From assembly GCA_030248215.1 (NCBI GenBank), contig JASANG010003383.1:124001-188000 (forward strand): a stretch of DNA of 64,000 nucleotides. The letters are read 5' to 3'. Positions 22,201 through 33,868 of the stretch are shown one piece after another. How positions within the stretch are numbered: the stretch's first letter is position 1; the number at the start of each line of letters is the position of its first letter. The translations under genes and the position numbers were made by a program. The stretch comes from Enoplolaimus lenunculus (lineage: Eukaryota > Nematoda > Enoplea > Enoplida > Thoracostomopsidae). The notes beneath the pieces were generated by a model that was given only the letters and a program-made list of their open reading frames with translations, was not told where the DNA came from and did not search any database.

Positions 22201-25200
22201 AAGTGTGACCATTGCAGTAAAATACAATGACCGTGTATATGCGCCGGTTAGCACAGCGATTACTGCCAGGGCAAGCACAACATTGGCTAAATCACGCAGC
22301 ATATATGCTTGAAATAATTCCGGTAAGAATCCGGCAGAAATACCTGTAAGCCGAAAATGGCGTGAAAATTCACGGACGGAACCTGTGGCTATAATTTGAT
22401 TATACAGCGATAAATATTTCTGGAATGTTTGAGGTCTTGGATTGCCTACGTTGTCATGAAACGCAGGGACTGGTAATTCTAGTTTCAAGTAAGGTATACG
22501 GTCTATTGATGATAACTGATGTTCCGAGGTGGGTAACAAACGTTCGAGAAGGTAATTTTTCGGCGTTCGGCATTTATCTGGAACCAGATCATTTGCATAT
22601 TCGTTAGCTATCGATGAATTTAACTCGTGGTCTATTTGAATGCTACAATTTTTTGAGTTAAGTTTTGAGGTAGAAACATTAGTGCAATCTTGAATCAAAT
22701 TTTGAAGCTCGTTAGTGTGTATAGCAGCGGCTTTGGTACAATTTGATGGCAAATGCATGCAGTTGAACAGGGAAAAATAGTTCAGGATTGGGAGCTGAAC
22801 ACTGCCGAATAGGGGTACTTGGATTGAAGACCGTAGGCCACTTTCAGTGACCACTCGGTCAAGTGATTTGCTCAATTCACAGTAGCGCTCGAGCAGTTGA
22901 CTTGAAAAAGCTCCTTTTGAGTTCATTTCAGATTCAGTTGGCTTCAAGTAGACTCCGACACCTTTGATCACATTGTTTGAAGCTAAAGTTTTAATTTTAG
23001 GTTTCAAAAATACCTACCATAAATGAGCCAATTTGTGATTGCGGCTAGGTTGCAGAAGTACTACTTAAATCGAACTCTGACTTATTTCAATTTTTGACTT
23101 AAATCTGCAAATACACAACTTTAAAGAACTTTTGACTTATGCTTAAGTATTCATTTAACTTAAGTACGCTTTTGCAAACTATATATTAGTTAAGTATTTT
23201 CGTAGCATGTACTTACGTATGATGCGGTACTTAAGCCGGGTTTCAGAAACCCAGCTATTATCTAAGCATTTTTCAAGCAAAAAATCTTATTGAAACCGTC
23301 AAACTTATGTAAAAGATACAACACGTAAGTGAAATCTTAACTGAAGTCAGTAGGACTTAAATCATGTTTCTGCAACCCTGCCATTGTTTTATTGTTTGTC
23401 ATTTTTCTTTAGAAGTCTTAATACCGTTTTTAAGCCCTATCCACACTTGCAAATTTTTTTGCAGCACGAACTTACAGCTACAACCGGCATTGACAAGTGT
23501 TTGGGTTTGCAAAGAACAATGTACAACTGCAAGTTGCACCTTGCGTAAATTTTGGTCGAAATCTTTCACAAAAGTTGCATTTGCAAATCCTTACTGTAAA
23601 AACGTGTACATGTCAATAATTACTTAAGTTTAGATGCGTCAAAGTTTACAGTTTTCAACAAAAGTCGCGTCATTTTTTTAAATGTGTTTCTACGCTGTTA
23701 CGACAATATTTTTCCTAAATTAAAATATTTTACTCTCGGTATTTTAGTAGGCAGAGGAACGGAAAGTAAAAACATGAAAAAATCACCTACGCAGCTTCAA
23801 TAACATTAACTCTATAAATCTTACCTGTAGCTGCATATCGCAATCTATAACAATCTTCCGCTGCCAGCATGCAATTGACATCATTCGGCCTGAAAAATTA
23901 CACTTACAAGGTTAAATATTTCATATATTTTGATTATATAAAGCATATTAAATCGTTTGACGATTAATAATATTAAAACATTTTTACTATATGCTTTATA
24001 TGTGCCAATTTTTAGGGGAAAACTGTAAGGAAAAACATTATCATTTTGTCATAAACATTTGCTCCCTTTATCCGCTAGTTGCGCTAGAGTGGCACTAAAA
24101 ATCAGCGGTGGCATTTTGCAATTAACCAGTTCACCGCTGACCATTTAGAAAAATAACTACATTAACCGATAATGGAACCATCATGGGTCTAAGGTTTACT
24201 TCTTCTTCAACATCCATGTCGTTTCGAGTTCTTGCGCAACCAACGCACGTCGAATTTTGCTCCAAGTCAGTATATCAACAACGCTGTCTTCGCTGCGATC
24301 TTGCATGCCCTGTATATGAATAAAAAACAATTACAAACTGAAAAACTAATAAACCAGTAAACTAGAAACTTATCAATGCAAATTAAGTAAAAATTGGGCG
24401 AGTTCCATGTAAACCAAAACGAAGACATCGGGCTGTGGACCCAAACCAGAAATTAAAATTCATGCTTATCTGGTAAGGACACTACTACCTTAATAAATTA
24501 ACGTACAAATTTGCTAGCTTTATTTTAGAAGCCAATATTTTCAGTGCTAGTGCACACCAATCCCCTTTGCCAGTATGCACCGTTGATCTATGCCAATATT
24601 CTCAAATGCGTATAGTACCTATCATCAGTTAGGCCGTGTGCTGTCTTTTTTGTTTGGAGCATGTGAAGATTGTATAAGCTTTTACCTAAAATGTGAACTG
24701 TTCAGCGGCTTCAGCAGAAAATGTAAAAAATTCGCGCTGCGTGCGAAGTATGGCTTATTTTAAAGATGTGTTCACTATTTAGATCCATCATTATGCAACT
24801 TTTCAACTTTTGTTGTACAAAACTGTTTTTAGAATGAGTGTCCTGCAGCGACAAGCACCAGCGTGAGCTCGGACAACCAAAGATCAACCATCCAGTACTT
24901 CTGAATCCACGTCTACGTTGGGACCCACACCCTGGAGTTTGGGAAAACCCCACTCCTGTCTGCTCCGGCACTGCACTTAGCGACAGGTATTCAAACTATC
25001 GAACATCTGCAATTGCAGATAAAATATTGGTACAAAAGTAAGGTAAATCAAACGCGAACAATATGCTGAATTTCGAACCTCACTTTGCGCTGGTTCTGAA
25101 GTTGCAGGACGTATCACCAACTGGTGATAGGTGCTACACACATTTGAGAATACGCGCTCTTATTTTACAAAGTAGCTGTTTTGCATTTCCAAGAGTCCTG

Positions 25201-26507
25201 CTCTTACTCACTAAAAATATAGTTAAAATTAAGTAAAACTGTTGCCGAATTAAGTGTCGGTTTTACTTACTACGGTGCTTGGCAATGTTTAACTCAATTT
25301 TAAGCAAACCCAAAATTTTTAGCTTTATATTTACTTAATTAATCAGGAAATTACAGCAGTAGTTTTACTTATTTACATTATTTAAGCAAAGATTTACTCA
25401 ATATTTAGTACACTTTACTTAAAAAGGTTAGAAAATATTACTGTAGTATTTTAAATAGAGTGTTTTTCAGAGTACCAAGCATTTTATCAAATTATACCGA
25501 GATTTAATAGCCAAAATGTAATTTTGAAAATTTTTCTCAACGAGAGTAGACAAGTGAAACAGGCCGTTCAATTTAAAAACTTTAATCTTTACCGACAATG
25601 GATTCACATTACGTGGAAGCCCGATTACGTACACACCAATACCGGTCAAAAATACGCTAAGCGTTGCACTGAACAACATAACGTAACACGGATAATTCAC
25701 CATCACGTTGATGTACCTAAAATTTCCAGTCAACACGACAGTTACTGTAGACCTTATAGCGAGCCCGTAGGTAAGAGGGGTAGGGAGATAAACCCCCCAC
25801 TGGATTAATTTTGGCCCCCTAGAATATTTTCATTCTCGCTTGTAAGTCAACGAAAACCCTTGTATGTCCCTCCTGAAAAATGTTTAGCCCCCTAGCAAGG
25901 TGAGCTGGCTGCCGGCTTACTACCGACTCTGCAGATCTAAGTTTTGGGCAAAAAAGCTTAATCATGAGCCCATTCTGGCAATGCGTACTTCGAAGTCACC
26001 CGCATAAACTGCCATCATGCTTTGCTCGAAACCAATTAGGTACAGCTGGTCAGGCTACCTCTTGAATTCACAATTTAAGAAAAGTTCGAAACATTACAGG
26101 ATAGCTATCCCAAAGTCTATGATCTAACACTTATCCTTAGTACAGTAGTAAGAAGTTTACCAAGTTTAAACATAAGCCTGATCCTAAGCCCAAGCTTAAG
26201 CGTTTGCTTTATTACTTTAACTTTTCATTATTAATACATATTAGCAACGGATGTCGCTAATTCAAAGCTTTATACCTTGCCTAACCGAAGCTATAACTAG
26301 GTTTAACGCGAAGTCTCTCAGCATTTCTGCAAAGAAATCATATAAAATATTTAACAAACGTATATAATCAACTTACCAATTAGTAATCTGAGTTTTGATA
26401 TCAGCAACAAACGTTGACACGCGACACAAGCGTTGCTTGAGTAAAGCTAACGCTGTTTGTCGTTGCTTTGAAGCGGTCGTCGTAGGTTTAGGCATCTCAG
26501 ATAGCAT
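19204..26507 (-). CDS. Dispatched-like RND transporter, gene B (5 exons, 1,402 aa)
   Basis: Predicted minus-strand exons 26507-26377, 25716-25593, 24309-24200, 23889-23825 and 22982-19204 join in frame from ATG to TGA. Exons 2 and 3 have the same lengths (124, 110 bp) and phases as in gene A, and exons 1, 4 and 5 the same phases. The joins are TG|G (Trp), NPLS|GMQDR, AA|G (Lys) and G|CT (Ala). TM4 carries VVAIGADDAFILFECW (about residue 440) and TM10 GLSFDYTLHYAVAF (about 1192), the acidic pair of Dispatched-type RND proteins. Unlike gene A, the TM4-TM5 cytoplasmic loop carries about 260 extra polar residues, rich in Ser, Gln, Asn and Lys. Family role as for gene A: export of lipid-linked or apically secreted cargo. 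Introns hold transposons (23048, 25765). The exact biological cargo cannot be read from sequence. Confidence 0.85.
23048..23382. mobile_element. MITE (GGTTGCAGAA termini) in gene B intron 4
   Basis: The left end AGGTTGCAGAAGTACTACTT and the complement of the right end (AGGGTTGCAGAAACATGATT) form an inverted repeat followed on both sides by ACTTAAAT-like words. The body is full of CTTAAGTA/ACTTAAG words. There is no ORF, and it lies wholly within the intron. Confidence 0.65.
25765..25925 (-). repeat. Interspersed repeat (GCTCACCTTGCTAGG family) in gene B intron 1
   Basis: Reverse-strand copy: the complement reads GCCAGCTCACCTTGCTAGG, then GGGGGCTAAACATTTTTCAGG, then TTGACTTACAAGCGAG, then CTAGGGGGCC. 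A degenerate CCTAAGCCCAAGC patch follows in the same intron near 26165-26200. Confidence 0.6.
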
Positions 26508-27155
26508 TTTTCTGGCAAATCAAACGACGACCAATACGATTTTTTGGGCTCTAGTTGAATTGAACGTTAGGTTCGAAATAATAGGACGGACCAGATAACA
26601 TCTGAACAGAGCGTTGCCATTTGCTATGTTGGCTTAATTATATATACATAAGATGTTTTATAAATTCAGTCATAGTTAGATTCAGAGTTAAATAAAATCT
26701 AAATGCTTGTAACATGGTAAGTAACTGCATAGAAATTACTAATAACCAGTTAAAGCGGTTGCAATATTTGCAGTGCGATCTTTTTTCGTAAAAAGAATAT
26801 ATTTGGAATTGCAGACAATTATTTCTATATATTACTGCAGACGCGAACGTAGAAGTTAGCCAGAACAATAACTACTGAAGTTGTCTATGTTTGGTGTTCT
26901 AGCTTTAGTGATATAGATACACCGGATTTAAGTTATATGAGGTTCAATTATGCTAAATTTGCACTTCAAACGGCAGAATCGCTACAGAATACGATAAACA
27001 CAAATAGTAAAAATAACGGAAACGGACAACAGATATCGAGATACAGGTTTAACAGATGTTTTAGTTTTCTGCCAGTACAGCTGAGGCATGTCTTCACCGG
27101 GCTTGCTTAATTTTACATAACAAATCGCTCATACACCGAAAGTATTTAAGACTTC
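26508..27155. other. Upstream of gene B, nothing recognised
   Basis: About 650 bp of AT-rich sequence. It should contain the gene B promoter and 5' leader, but no TATA box, splice-leader acceptor or other site could be fixed. Confidence 0.35.
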
Positions 27156-27355
27156 GGCCCAATGTCACTTTTAGGGTCGTAACAGTAGATAAGGCGTATA
27201 TGCCAAAGCCTAAGCATAAAAGTGTTGGAAATGTGTAAACCTCTATGCGCAAGGCTGAACTCAAGCTTAAGTCTATGCAAAACCATAGTCTAAAATCTGA
27301 GCCTACTACTGTTTTGCAATCGCATCAGAAAATGGGACGACCCTAAAAAAAGTAA
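27156..27355. mobile_element. TTAGGC-bearing hAT-like MITE, diverged copy
   Basis: Left end GGCCCAATGTCACTTTTAGG then GTCGTAACAGTAG. The interior has degenerate AAGCCTAAGC and CTCAAGCTTAAGTC. The right junction GCATCAGAAAATGGGACGAC then CCTAAAAAAAGTAATA mirrors the left end. The ACTTTTAGGG terminus variant is shared with 56882. Confidence 0.7.
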
Positions 27356-29544
27356 TATACTTCAAAGTGTGCGTCAAATTATTGTTAAAGAAAGAATAAT
27401 TTAAGTCAAAATGAAATACTACGAAGCCCTCTCTGCTGTCGCCCTGGCTATATCTGAGTAAACTTTGTACAATACCTGGATTTGGAGAAATTCAATCTGC
27501 AGTAAAATTTTTGAAAAAAAAAAACTTTTAATAACACTACATAAACAACACAACGAAACAGCATTTTACCCAATAATGTTTTCATCTCGCTTTAAACGTA
27601 ACATCAAGTACAGAAGCAGTGTTTGAAATATAACATAATACACCAAAAAAACTTGCATTTGATGTAAATATGTTTTTTGAAATTTAAAAAAACAACTGCT
27701 ACTAAAGTCAGACGGCTAAATTTGGAACGAAATTTAAAAAACAGAGCTTGCTTGACAGCCGCTAATTTTTACTTTACTTATAAATGCGCGAATTTAAAAT
27801 CTCCACCCAGTTGCTTAATTGTGCGACAAGCAACAGTTTGTTGTCTTTTTATAATTTTGTAAAGTTGTTTTTGATTATTCCAAGCTGTCTTTAATGATGC
27901 TTGTCGCGTTTCTGATCCGATTATGGTGTATTAAAATAGAGCCAAGAACGAAGATTTAAATGCGAATGAAGATAGCGTTTATTTTTCTTTAAATTTATTT
28001 CGAGTGTTTGTCTTGTGTTGAAAACTTAATCTTTTTGCAAATAAGCATCAAAATTTAAGTGGAATAGATTATTCAAAATAGCACCTACCACCGGTAGTGC
28101 GATTAAATCAATGCTTTAAAATCGAGTACCATAATGACCCGAATAAAAAGAAGGAGTGATATTTATTTTGCCTCTCAAGAGGGAACCAGCCCCGTGTTAC
28201 TAGGTTACGAACTGTTTGAGATTAAGATTTGGATGGCAAAATATTTTCAGTGCGGCAGGGTCGTTGGAGCATATATTGCCCTATCACCTCTAGATTAGTT
28301 GTGCGACCGAAGCGAGCGAGAGGCCAAACGGCAATTAGTCAGACATAAAAATGAGCAGGAAAATGCGTTATTTTAAAGTTTTGCGGGGGTCCTTTGGGTT
28401 CCATAGCCCCCATTTGGGGGTATGGAGGGCTCTAAGCGTGGCACAGGCAAGAACAAGTTTCTTTATAAGTTCCCCAATATATAAAGTTAAGAATCAGGAA
28501 GCCCAAGTCGTTTGAAGGAAAATATTTAACAGCCACAGGAATATTAAGTAACCTTAGCAATGCGAGAGATTTAGACGCGAAAGTTACAAGTCAAAACCAA
28601 AATTTTTCGAAACAATTTTATCGTATTCATATACGGCCCGAATAAAACTATTCCAAAAAAGAAAAAATTGAATAATAAATGCTTAAACATTATATTATAA
28701 ACCGTTTAGGTTACAATCGGACAAATGCCAAAAAAGCTAATATATGATTTTAAAATATAAAGAATGACATAGCTAGAAATTTTTTCTTAGCTAAAATTAA
28801 TCCCTTGAAATATTTGATTTATAGATACCATTGTGTGCGTGTTGCTGCGTATAAACCAAATGAATAACTTGCTTAAACCAGGAACTGGTTCACGAGCAGG
28901 TACCTTAGTACGTAATCGCTAGGCTGCGGACCTTAATTCCCTCAGGCACAATACAAATATATTTTAATGCTTTTGATATATTTGGAAACCGAAATTTCCT
29001 ACGCTTAATAACTAATGTTTCTTTCTAAATTTGTTCAATAAGGACTTTTAAGTCATAAACGACCCGGTTCGATTTCATACCGGACTTAGAAGGCAAGACA
29101 AATCGGCATTCGTGCACTTTGATAGTGTTTTGCTCCCAGCGGCATCCTACTTACAACCAAATTTGAAAGATTTGCGGCGCGATTGCTAAGCTTATGAATG
29201 ACCCGCATTATTTTAGCACAAGTATGTATGCATTCATTGATGCTGTGCCTGTTTATAACTTTGAGAATCGTTCACTTTCAAACAACAAAACATACGTTCT
29301 CGTTCGGGGATTCAAACGTTACAAATTAGCTGATCTAAAACTTGCATTTAACTGGACATTTTGTTCGTAAATGATTAATAGGACTTATAAACTAAATCAC
29401 CCCAACCCATTGAATCAGTTCCTGGATCCGAACTGCTCAAGTTGCTAACTACAATTCAGTGAGAAATTGGTAACAAAATGTGATGCGCGCAATGATGTCG
29501 GATCTTGGACGGGAGAATTATTACTTGCAGGAGAGCCCATGAAA
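27356..29544. other. Intergenic with repeat fragments
   Basis: No gene recognised. 28127-28240 is the left end of the GACCCGAATAAGAGG element family. 28376-28450 is a short GC-rich stretch with GGGGGT and CCCCCATT words forming a hairpin. Confidence 0.4.
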
Positions 29545-29610
29545 ACTTTGAAACAATATATATAAATATATATATATTTATATATATATATATTATATAT
29601 ATAAATTTGG
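29545..29610. repeat. (AT)n-rich microsatellite
   Basis: Alternating ATAT with a few AAAT/TTTA interruptions. Confidence 0.9.
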
Positions 29611-31021
29611 GATGGCAGTTACTATTACATTATTTTAATGCCTTTCGGCATTCGTCGCTGCCCGGTCTTTTACGTCGCCACACGGCAATGTATATAAATT
29701 GCCGTACAATGCGATGCCGGACACGCCACAGCAGGACAAGTTTAGAGCACTACAGTGCACTTCGATGCACACATTGAAAAGATAACACAAAAATCAAGAA
29801 AACTGTCATACAATAACATTTGGATCCACTTTATTGTGGTTACCTGCTTGGTTAAAACCCCAAAAAGTTTCAATTTGATTTCTGTTCCTAGAATATTTGC
29901 AATATTTTAGCACGTTTTTCGACTGAAACTGAACGATGACAGAAGAGTTGGCTAGTGATCCGTTACAAAATTTTGGAAGTATCGAGCTTGCATTCAACAT
30001 TAATCCTAGTTACAGCGGCAGATTCTACGATGTTTGGAGCGAAAAGCGGGTGTACGAAGCTTTCGTAAATTACAATAGTAACAAACCATTTGCCTGAAAG
30101 TCAACAATGTAGTCACCGCGAGCTGAAAAGGCAAATAACTAATAACAAGTTTAGTCCTAAAATTTCGTTCCAAATAAATCCTTCGTAGTGTATCCTCTCT
30201 GCATTTTTTGTGTTATTCGTGCCGCTTAGATGCTAATAATTACTGATATTCCGCTTAATACCTGTTGAGTCGATAATACGAAGATTCAGCTTTTCGGCAT
30301 GGTGCAATCAGAGGTGAAAAATATCCTGCCTAACAGGTGAACAAACTCGGCCGGAACCGGAGTTTCGCGGTGATATGTATTTACTAAAATGATATGCTTA
30401 TGTACCCGTCACGTCAGGAATGTAAACCAACCGAAACCGATAGAATATTGTGAAAATTTTACCCGACAAACCTGGGGAAAATTGGGCCAATTCGACTTAA
30501 GTCAGAGGTTGACTCGTGTCTCTACAATACCGCCATTATTTGAATTATATTGTTCACAAATTCTTAATATTTTAACGAATCTTTCACTGTGGCTAATTAA
30601 CATATCCTGAAATGGCGGAACTCATTGAACTTAGGGTCCATCGCCACAAGGTGCCACCGGTAGCTTAGACTTTGAACTTTACACACCCCATAAAAACGTT
30701 CCAACCTCGACTGTACTCATTTGTGATCCTTGCATATTGTCCTGAACAAATTCTACCCTAACCCACCACAGCATTTCGAATTTGCCCAAAACCCGCTGCG
30801 GGTCTGCGTCGCCTACGCATACAGTAGGCAAAAAAGCACCATAATTGAGCCCATAAGCCAATTTAAACCGTCCAAACTTATAAACAACTTCCAAAACAGC
30901 AAACGGTTGTCTGTTATAAAAACCAGGCGACAAAAGAAATCAGATAAACGTTCACCCTCAAAAATGGGGCATTGTTGGGTATACCTAACGACCGTAACCG
31001 CATTTGATTACACGCGGTCCA
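29611..31021. other. Intergenic, no confident gene
   Basis: A minus-strand ORF at 29806-30000 contains FCNGSLANSSVIVQFQ, slightly reminiscent of a SEA-type strand, but lacks supporting exons. 30303-30380 is a fragment of the CAGGGTGCAACCGG repeat. Confidence 0.35.
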
Positions 31022-31029
31022 AGAAAGTC

Positions 31030-31230
31030 GATCCAATGTATAGAACAGGGCCGCAACAGTAGTAGGTATAAACATATTCGCAAGACTGAGCCTAAGCGTA
31101 CTAAGAATGAGTTATATCTAAACCGTATTCTTAGTGTCAGTCTGAGCTTACGCAAACAATAGTCTAAAGCTTTAGCGTACTCTATTGCAGCCCCGCAGAA
31201 AAACATTCCGCGTCTGATCTTTACATGGCC
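31030..31230. mobile_element. TTAGGC-bearing hAT-like MITE
   Basis: Left end CCAATGTATAGAACAGGGCC, then GCAACAGTAGTAGGTATAA. Interior AGCCTAAGC units diverged. Right end GCAGAAAAACATTCC, then GATCTTTACATGGCC. Flanks AGAAAGTC (31022-31029) and CGAAAGTT (31231-31238) agree at six of eight positions. Confidence 0.7.
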
Positions 31231-31381
31231 CGAAAGTTAGATTGGTGGTTCGGCAGCATTGAAAAACGACTAAAATATCGGCTTCTGATTGGCAGAATCG
31301 TCAACGATTTTAAGACTATGTGTCTATCTGACGAATAGAATTTTGATCGGTGTTAGAAGGACACCCTGAAACAGTATCACG

Positions 31382-31571
31382 ATAATTCGTCGCCCAACAA
31401 TTCGTCGACCGACTCCTTTCGATCCGAAACTTCATTGATTCATCATTTCGTTACCAATCACTATACTTAGGCTTAGGCTTTTAGGCTTAGAATTACGCTT
31501 ATAATTATGTTTTGATTGATCCACAGGCTTTAGGAAACTGTTGAGCGGCAAGTTGTCGGGCGACGAATTAT
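31382..31571. mobile_element. MITE of a different family, also carrying TTAGGC units
   Basis: Terminal inverted repeats ATAATTCGTCGCCC (31382) and GGGCGACGAATTAT (31558-31571) are perfect over 14 bp and continue imperfectly inward. The interior includes CTTAGGCTTAGGC, then TTTTAGGCTTAGAATTACGC. The ends are unrelated to the GGCC-ended family, so telomere-like units sit in two distinct element types. Confidence 0.75.
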
Positions 31572-31984
31572 TGTAGATTCCCCTGGACCATTTTGCTCGG
31601 TCCGCCAGTCACAATCTCCGAAAACAACAACACAAGTCCATAGTTAATCAGTAGTCGAAGAAAACAAAAACAGTCTTTTAACCTAAAAAATTGGCAAACG
31701 GAATACCTAACAACTGTAACCATATAAAATAGGTTTAGCCCGTAAAAACTGACAAAAACACACCGAACAAAATCATTTTTTTTTTTCGAAAACGATTCCG
31801 TATATACAATTTTGCCTGGTAAACACTAGAGAGCTTTGTATATATATATACCTATATACGCGTCAATAATATACTAAATACACACATATTAGGCACGTGC
31901 ATTTGAATATATAAGAACTCAATGCTTGGCTGAACTAAGCGCACAGAAGCTTACAGGCCTCGTGTGGCTTCAAACCCTTATATG
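31572..31984. other. Intergenic, nothing recognised
   Basis: AT-rich, with a TATATATATACC run near 31840-31865. Confidence 0.4.
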
Positions 31985-32180
31985 GCCTTAGCGGCAGATA
32001 CAGAAACTTTTGAAGGGGGTCGACTAGAAAAACATATGAAACACAAATTTTTACTGTATGCTATATATATGTACCCATTTTTTTCGGGGAAAAATTGAAT
32101 GGTAACAACGTCACCATTTTGTCATTAAAAAATTTTGACGGGGAGCGTTTGTCACCCCTCTGATTTCACTAGTGCATGGC
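31985..32180. repeat. Interspersed repeat (CGCAATTTTTACTGTATGCTAT family)
   Basis: AAATTTTTACTGTATGCTAT, then GGGGAAAAATTGAATGG, CACCATTTTGTCATTAAAA and GACGGGGAGCGTTTGTCACC follow the order seen at 7062 and 53410. Confidence 0.55.
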
Positions 32181-32807
32181 GTTACTGTGTAGTTATCGGC
32201 AGTCTTTTGCACAGTGTAAAGCTACGATGGGCATGAAATAGTGGCTGGCTTTGATATATTGAAATGCCATCAACTTTTTGAAGCCATTTCTTGACTGTTT
32301 GGCAACAGAAGACTACGACAGTATCGTGTAATTTTTGACTAAGTCAAGCGACCACGTATTTGGCCCCGATCTATACATTAGTCTCTTAGTCGAGGGGTCG
32401 GCGCAAAACAAATCATAGTCCCAGGCTTGAAATGAAGTAACAGCTCATAAACACTATCAGCGCTAAAATAAACCATACAAAATAAGTAAAAGAACTTAAA
32501 ATACAAAATTTTTTATCTTCAAGTTTGCAAGATACTTTTTATTTTCATTGCGTATTTTGCAACTGTTACGAATTCAGAAATAAAATTTACGTACAAAGCG
32601 AAAGTGTTAAAACTACGCCGAAACGTGAGGGGCTATTGAAAGTAAATACGGGGTTTTCGTGTGCTTTTTTACTATTCAATAATATGTTCGCAGCATACAG
32701 TGATGTTTCCGAATGTTGTAGTTGAAACTTAAACACGTCATAGTTTAAATAATTTTAATTTTATAATCATTAAACTTTAATTCGAGTGCAAAACTGGACC
32801 TAGTTCG
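32181..32807. other. Intergenic, nothing recognised
   Basis: Only short AT-biased ORFs; no splice-supported coding sequence. Confidence 0.4.
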
Positions 32808-33057
32808 TGTACTAGAAATTCTGTTCAGTTGGATTAATCAACTCAGAGAGCGAATAAGGCATCTCTGATATATAAGTAATAGCAGGAAACATCAGCTTGT
32901 TCTGAGCTGATAAAATTCGTGGGGAGTTGATTAATTAACGCAGAATCAGTTCAATCAATTTAAAATCCTGAGTTCTGAAAAACCTAATTCAGAGCCTAGG
33001 TTTCTGAGTGGATTCAACTCATTCTAAGTTAATCCAACTAACTGGAATTTACAGTGT
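32808..33057. mobile_element. MITE (CACTGTAAATTC / GTTGGATTAA termini)
   Basis: The left end TACTAGAAATTC...GTTGGATTAATC and the complement of the right end CACTGTAAATTC...GTTGGATTAAC form an inverted repeat of about 28 bp. The interior has further AACTCAGA and GAGTTGAAT words. Non-coding. The ends resemble TA-inserting (Tc1/mariner-type) MITEs, but the target duplication was not settled. Confidence 0.6.
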
Positions 33058-33185
33058 GGTTTGTATTAGCATGTGAAACTTGATTGTCCGTTATGCGCAA
33101 ATGCAATATAATGCAATGCATTGCATCTGTGCTAGCCGGCCGCATATGGTCGACATATAGTCGACGATAGAAGCAGTTGGAGAGG

Positions 33186-33290
33186 CGGGCTATGTGGCGC
33201 AGTAGTCGAGCGTTTGTTTAAGTATCCGCAGGCTTGAAGGTCGGTTCGGTACTGTAGGGTCGATTTTCCAGCTGCATAGTACAAAATGGT
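33186..33290 (+). repeat. tRNA-derived SINE-like sequence
   Basis: GGGCTATGTGGCGCAGTAG then TCGAGCG gives a good Pol III A box, and GGTCGGTTCGGTACTG about 45 bases later resembles a B box. No closing acceptor stem is present; the sequence runs on into a non-tRNA body, as in a SINE. Confidence 0.45.
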
Positions 33291-33559
33291 CTGAAGTCCC
33301 GGTTGCTACCTAGACTGACATGGGCAACGACTGCTTTACTGCTATAAATGAGCGTAGCCAAGCATTCATTTCGGGAATTTATATGCGGAACTGGATCTGA
33401 CTAAATAGCTAATACCAGTTTACTCGAGTGAAAGTATCATCTATTTCAGGAAAACAACTATGAATATTAATTTCACATAGAGGTTTCTGTGAACGACAGT
33501 AGCGTATTCAAAAAATGTTTTGGTTCTAGTACCTTTCCCTATAGGTTTTTGCTAAGACT

Positions 33560-33640
33560 TATATTAGCAAAATTCTTATCAAGCCTAGGCCTACATCATT
33601 GCCTAAATTTACACCTAAGTTTAAGCCTTAATATCTTTAA
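33560..33640. repeat. Degenerate GCCTAA patch
   Basis: CAAGCCTAGGCCTACATC and GCCTAAATTTACACCTAAG, just left of the complete element at 33649. Possibly an older element fragment. Confidence 0.4.
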
Positions 33641-33648
33641 AATGGTGG

Positions 33649-33860
33649 GGCCAATTTAAAGAACAAGGGCGGAACAGTATTATAAGCATATTTCTAAGCT
33701 TAAGCCTAAGCCTAAGCCTAAACCTAAGCGCAAGACTGAGCATATCCTAAGCCTAAGTCTAAGCCTAAGCATAAGCCAAGCAAAAAAATTAGTCTAAACC
33801 TTAAGCTTATTTTAGTGCAGTCGTACAGAAAAACGTTCCTCCGTGATCGTTACAAGGGCC
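33649..33860. mobile_element. TTAGGC-bearing hAT-like MITE, complete copy (212 bp)
   Basis: Ends GGCCAATTTAAAGAACAAGG and GTGATCGTTACAAGGGCC are inverted. Direct flanks AATGGTGG (33641-33648) and ATTGGTGG (33861-33868) match at seven of eight. The interior is two blocks of (AAGCCT)n with the spacer GCGCAAGACTGAGCAT, then the conserved AGCAAAAAAATTAGTCTAAA tail. Confidence 0.85.
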
Positions 33861-33868
33861 ATTGGTGG

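Noticed and set aside
29806-30000. Minus-strand ORF with GSLANSSVIVQFQ recalling a SEA-type strand
   Set aside because: Too short, no cleavage-site motif, and no flanking exons in frame.
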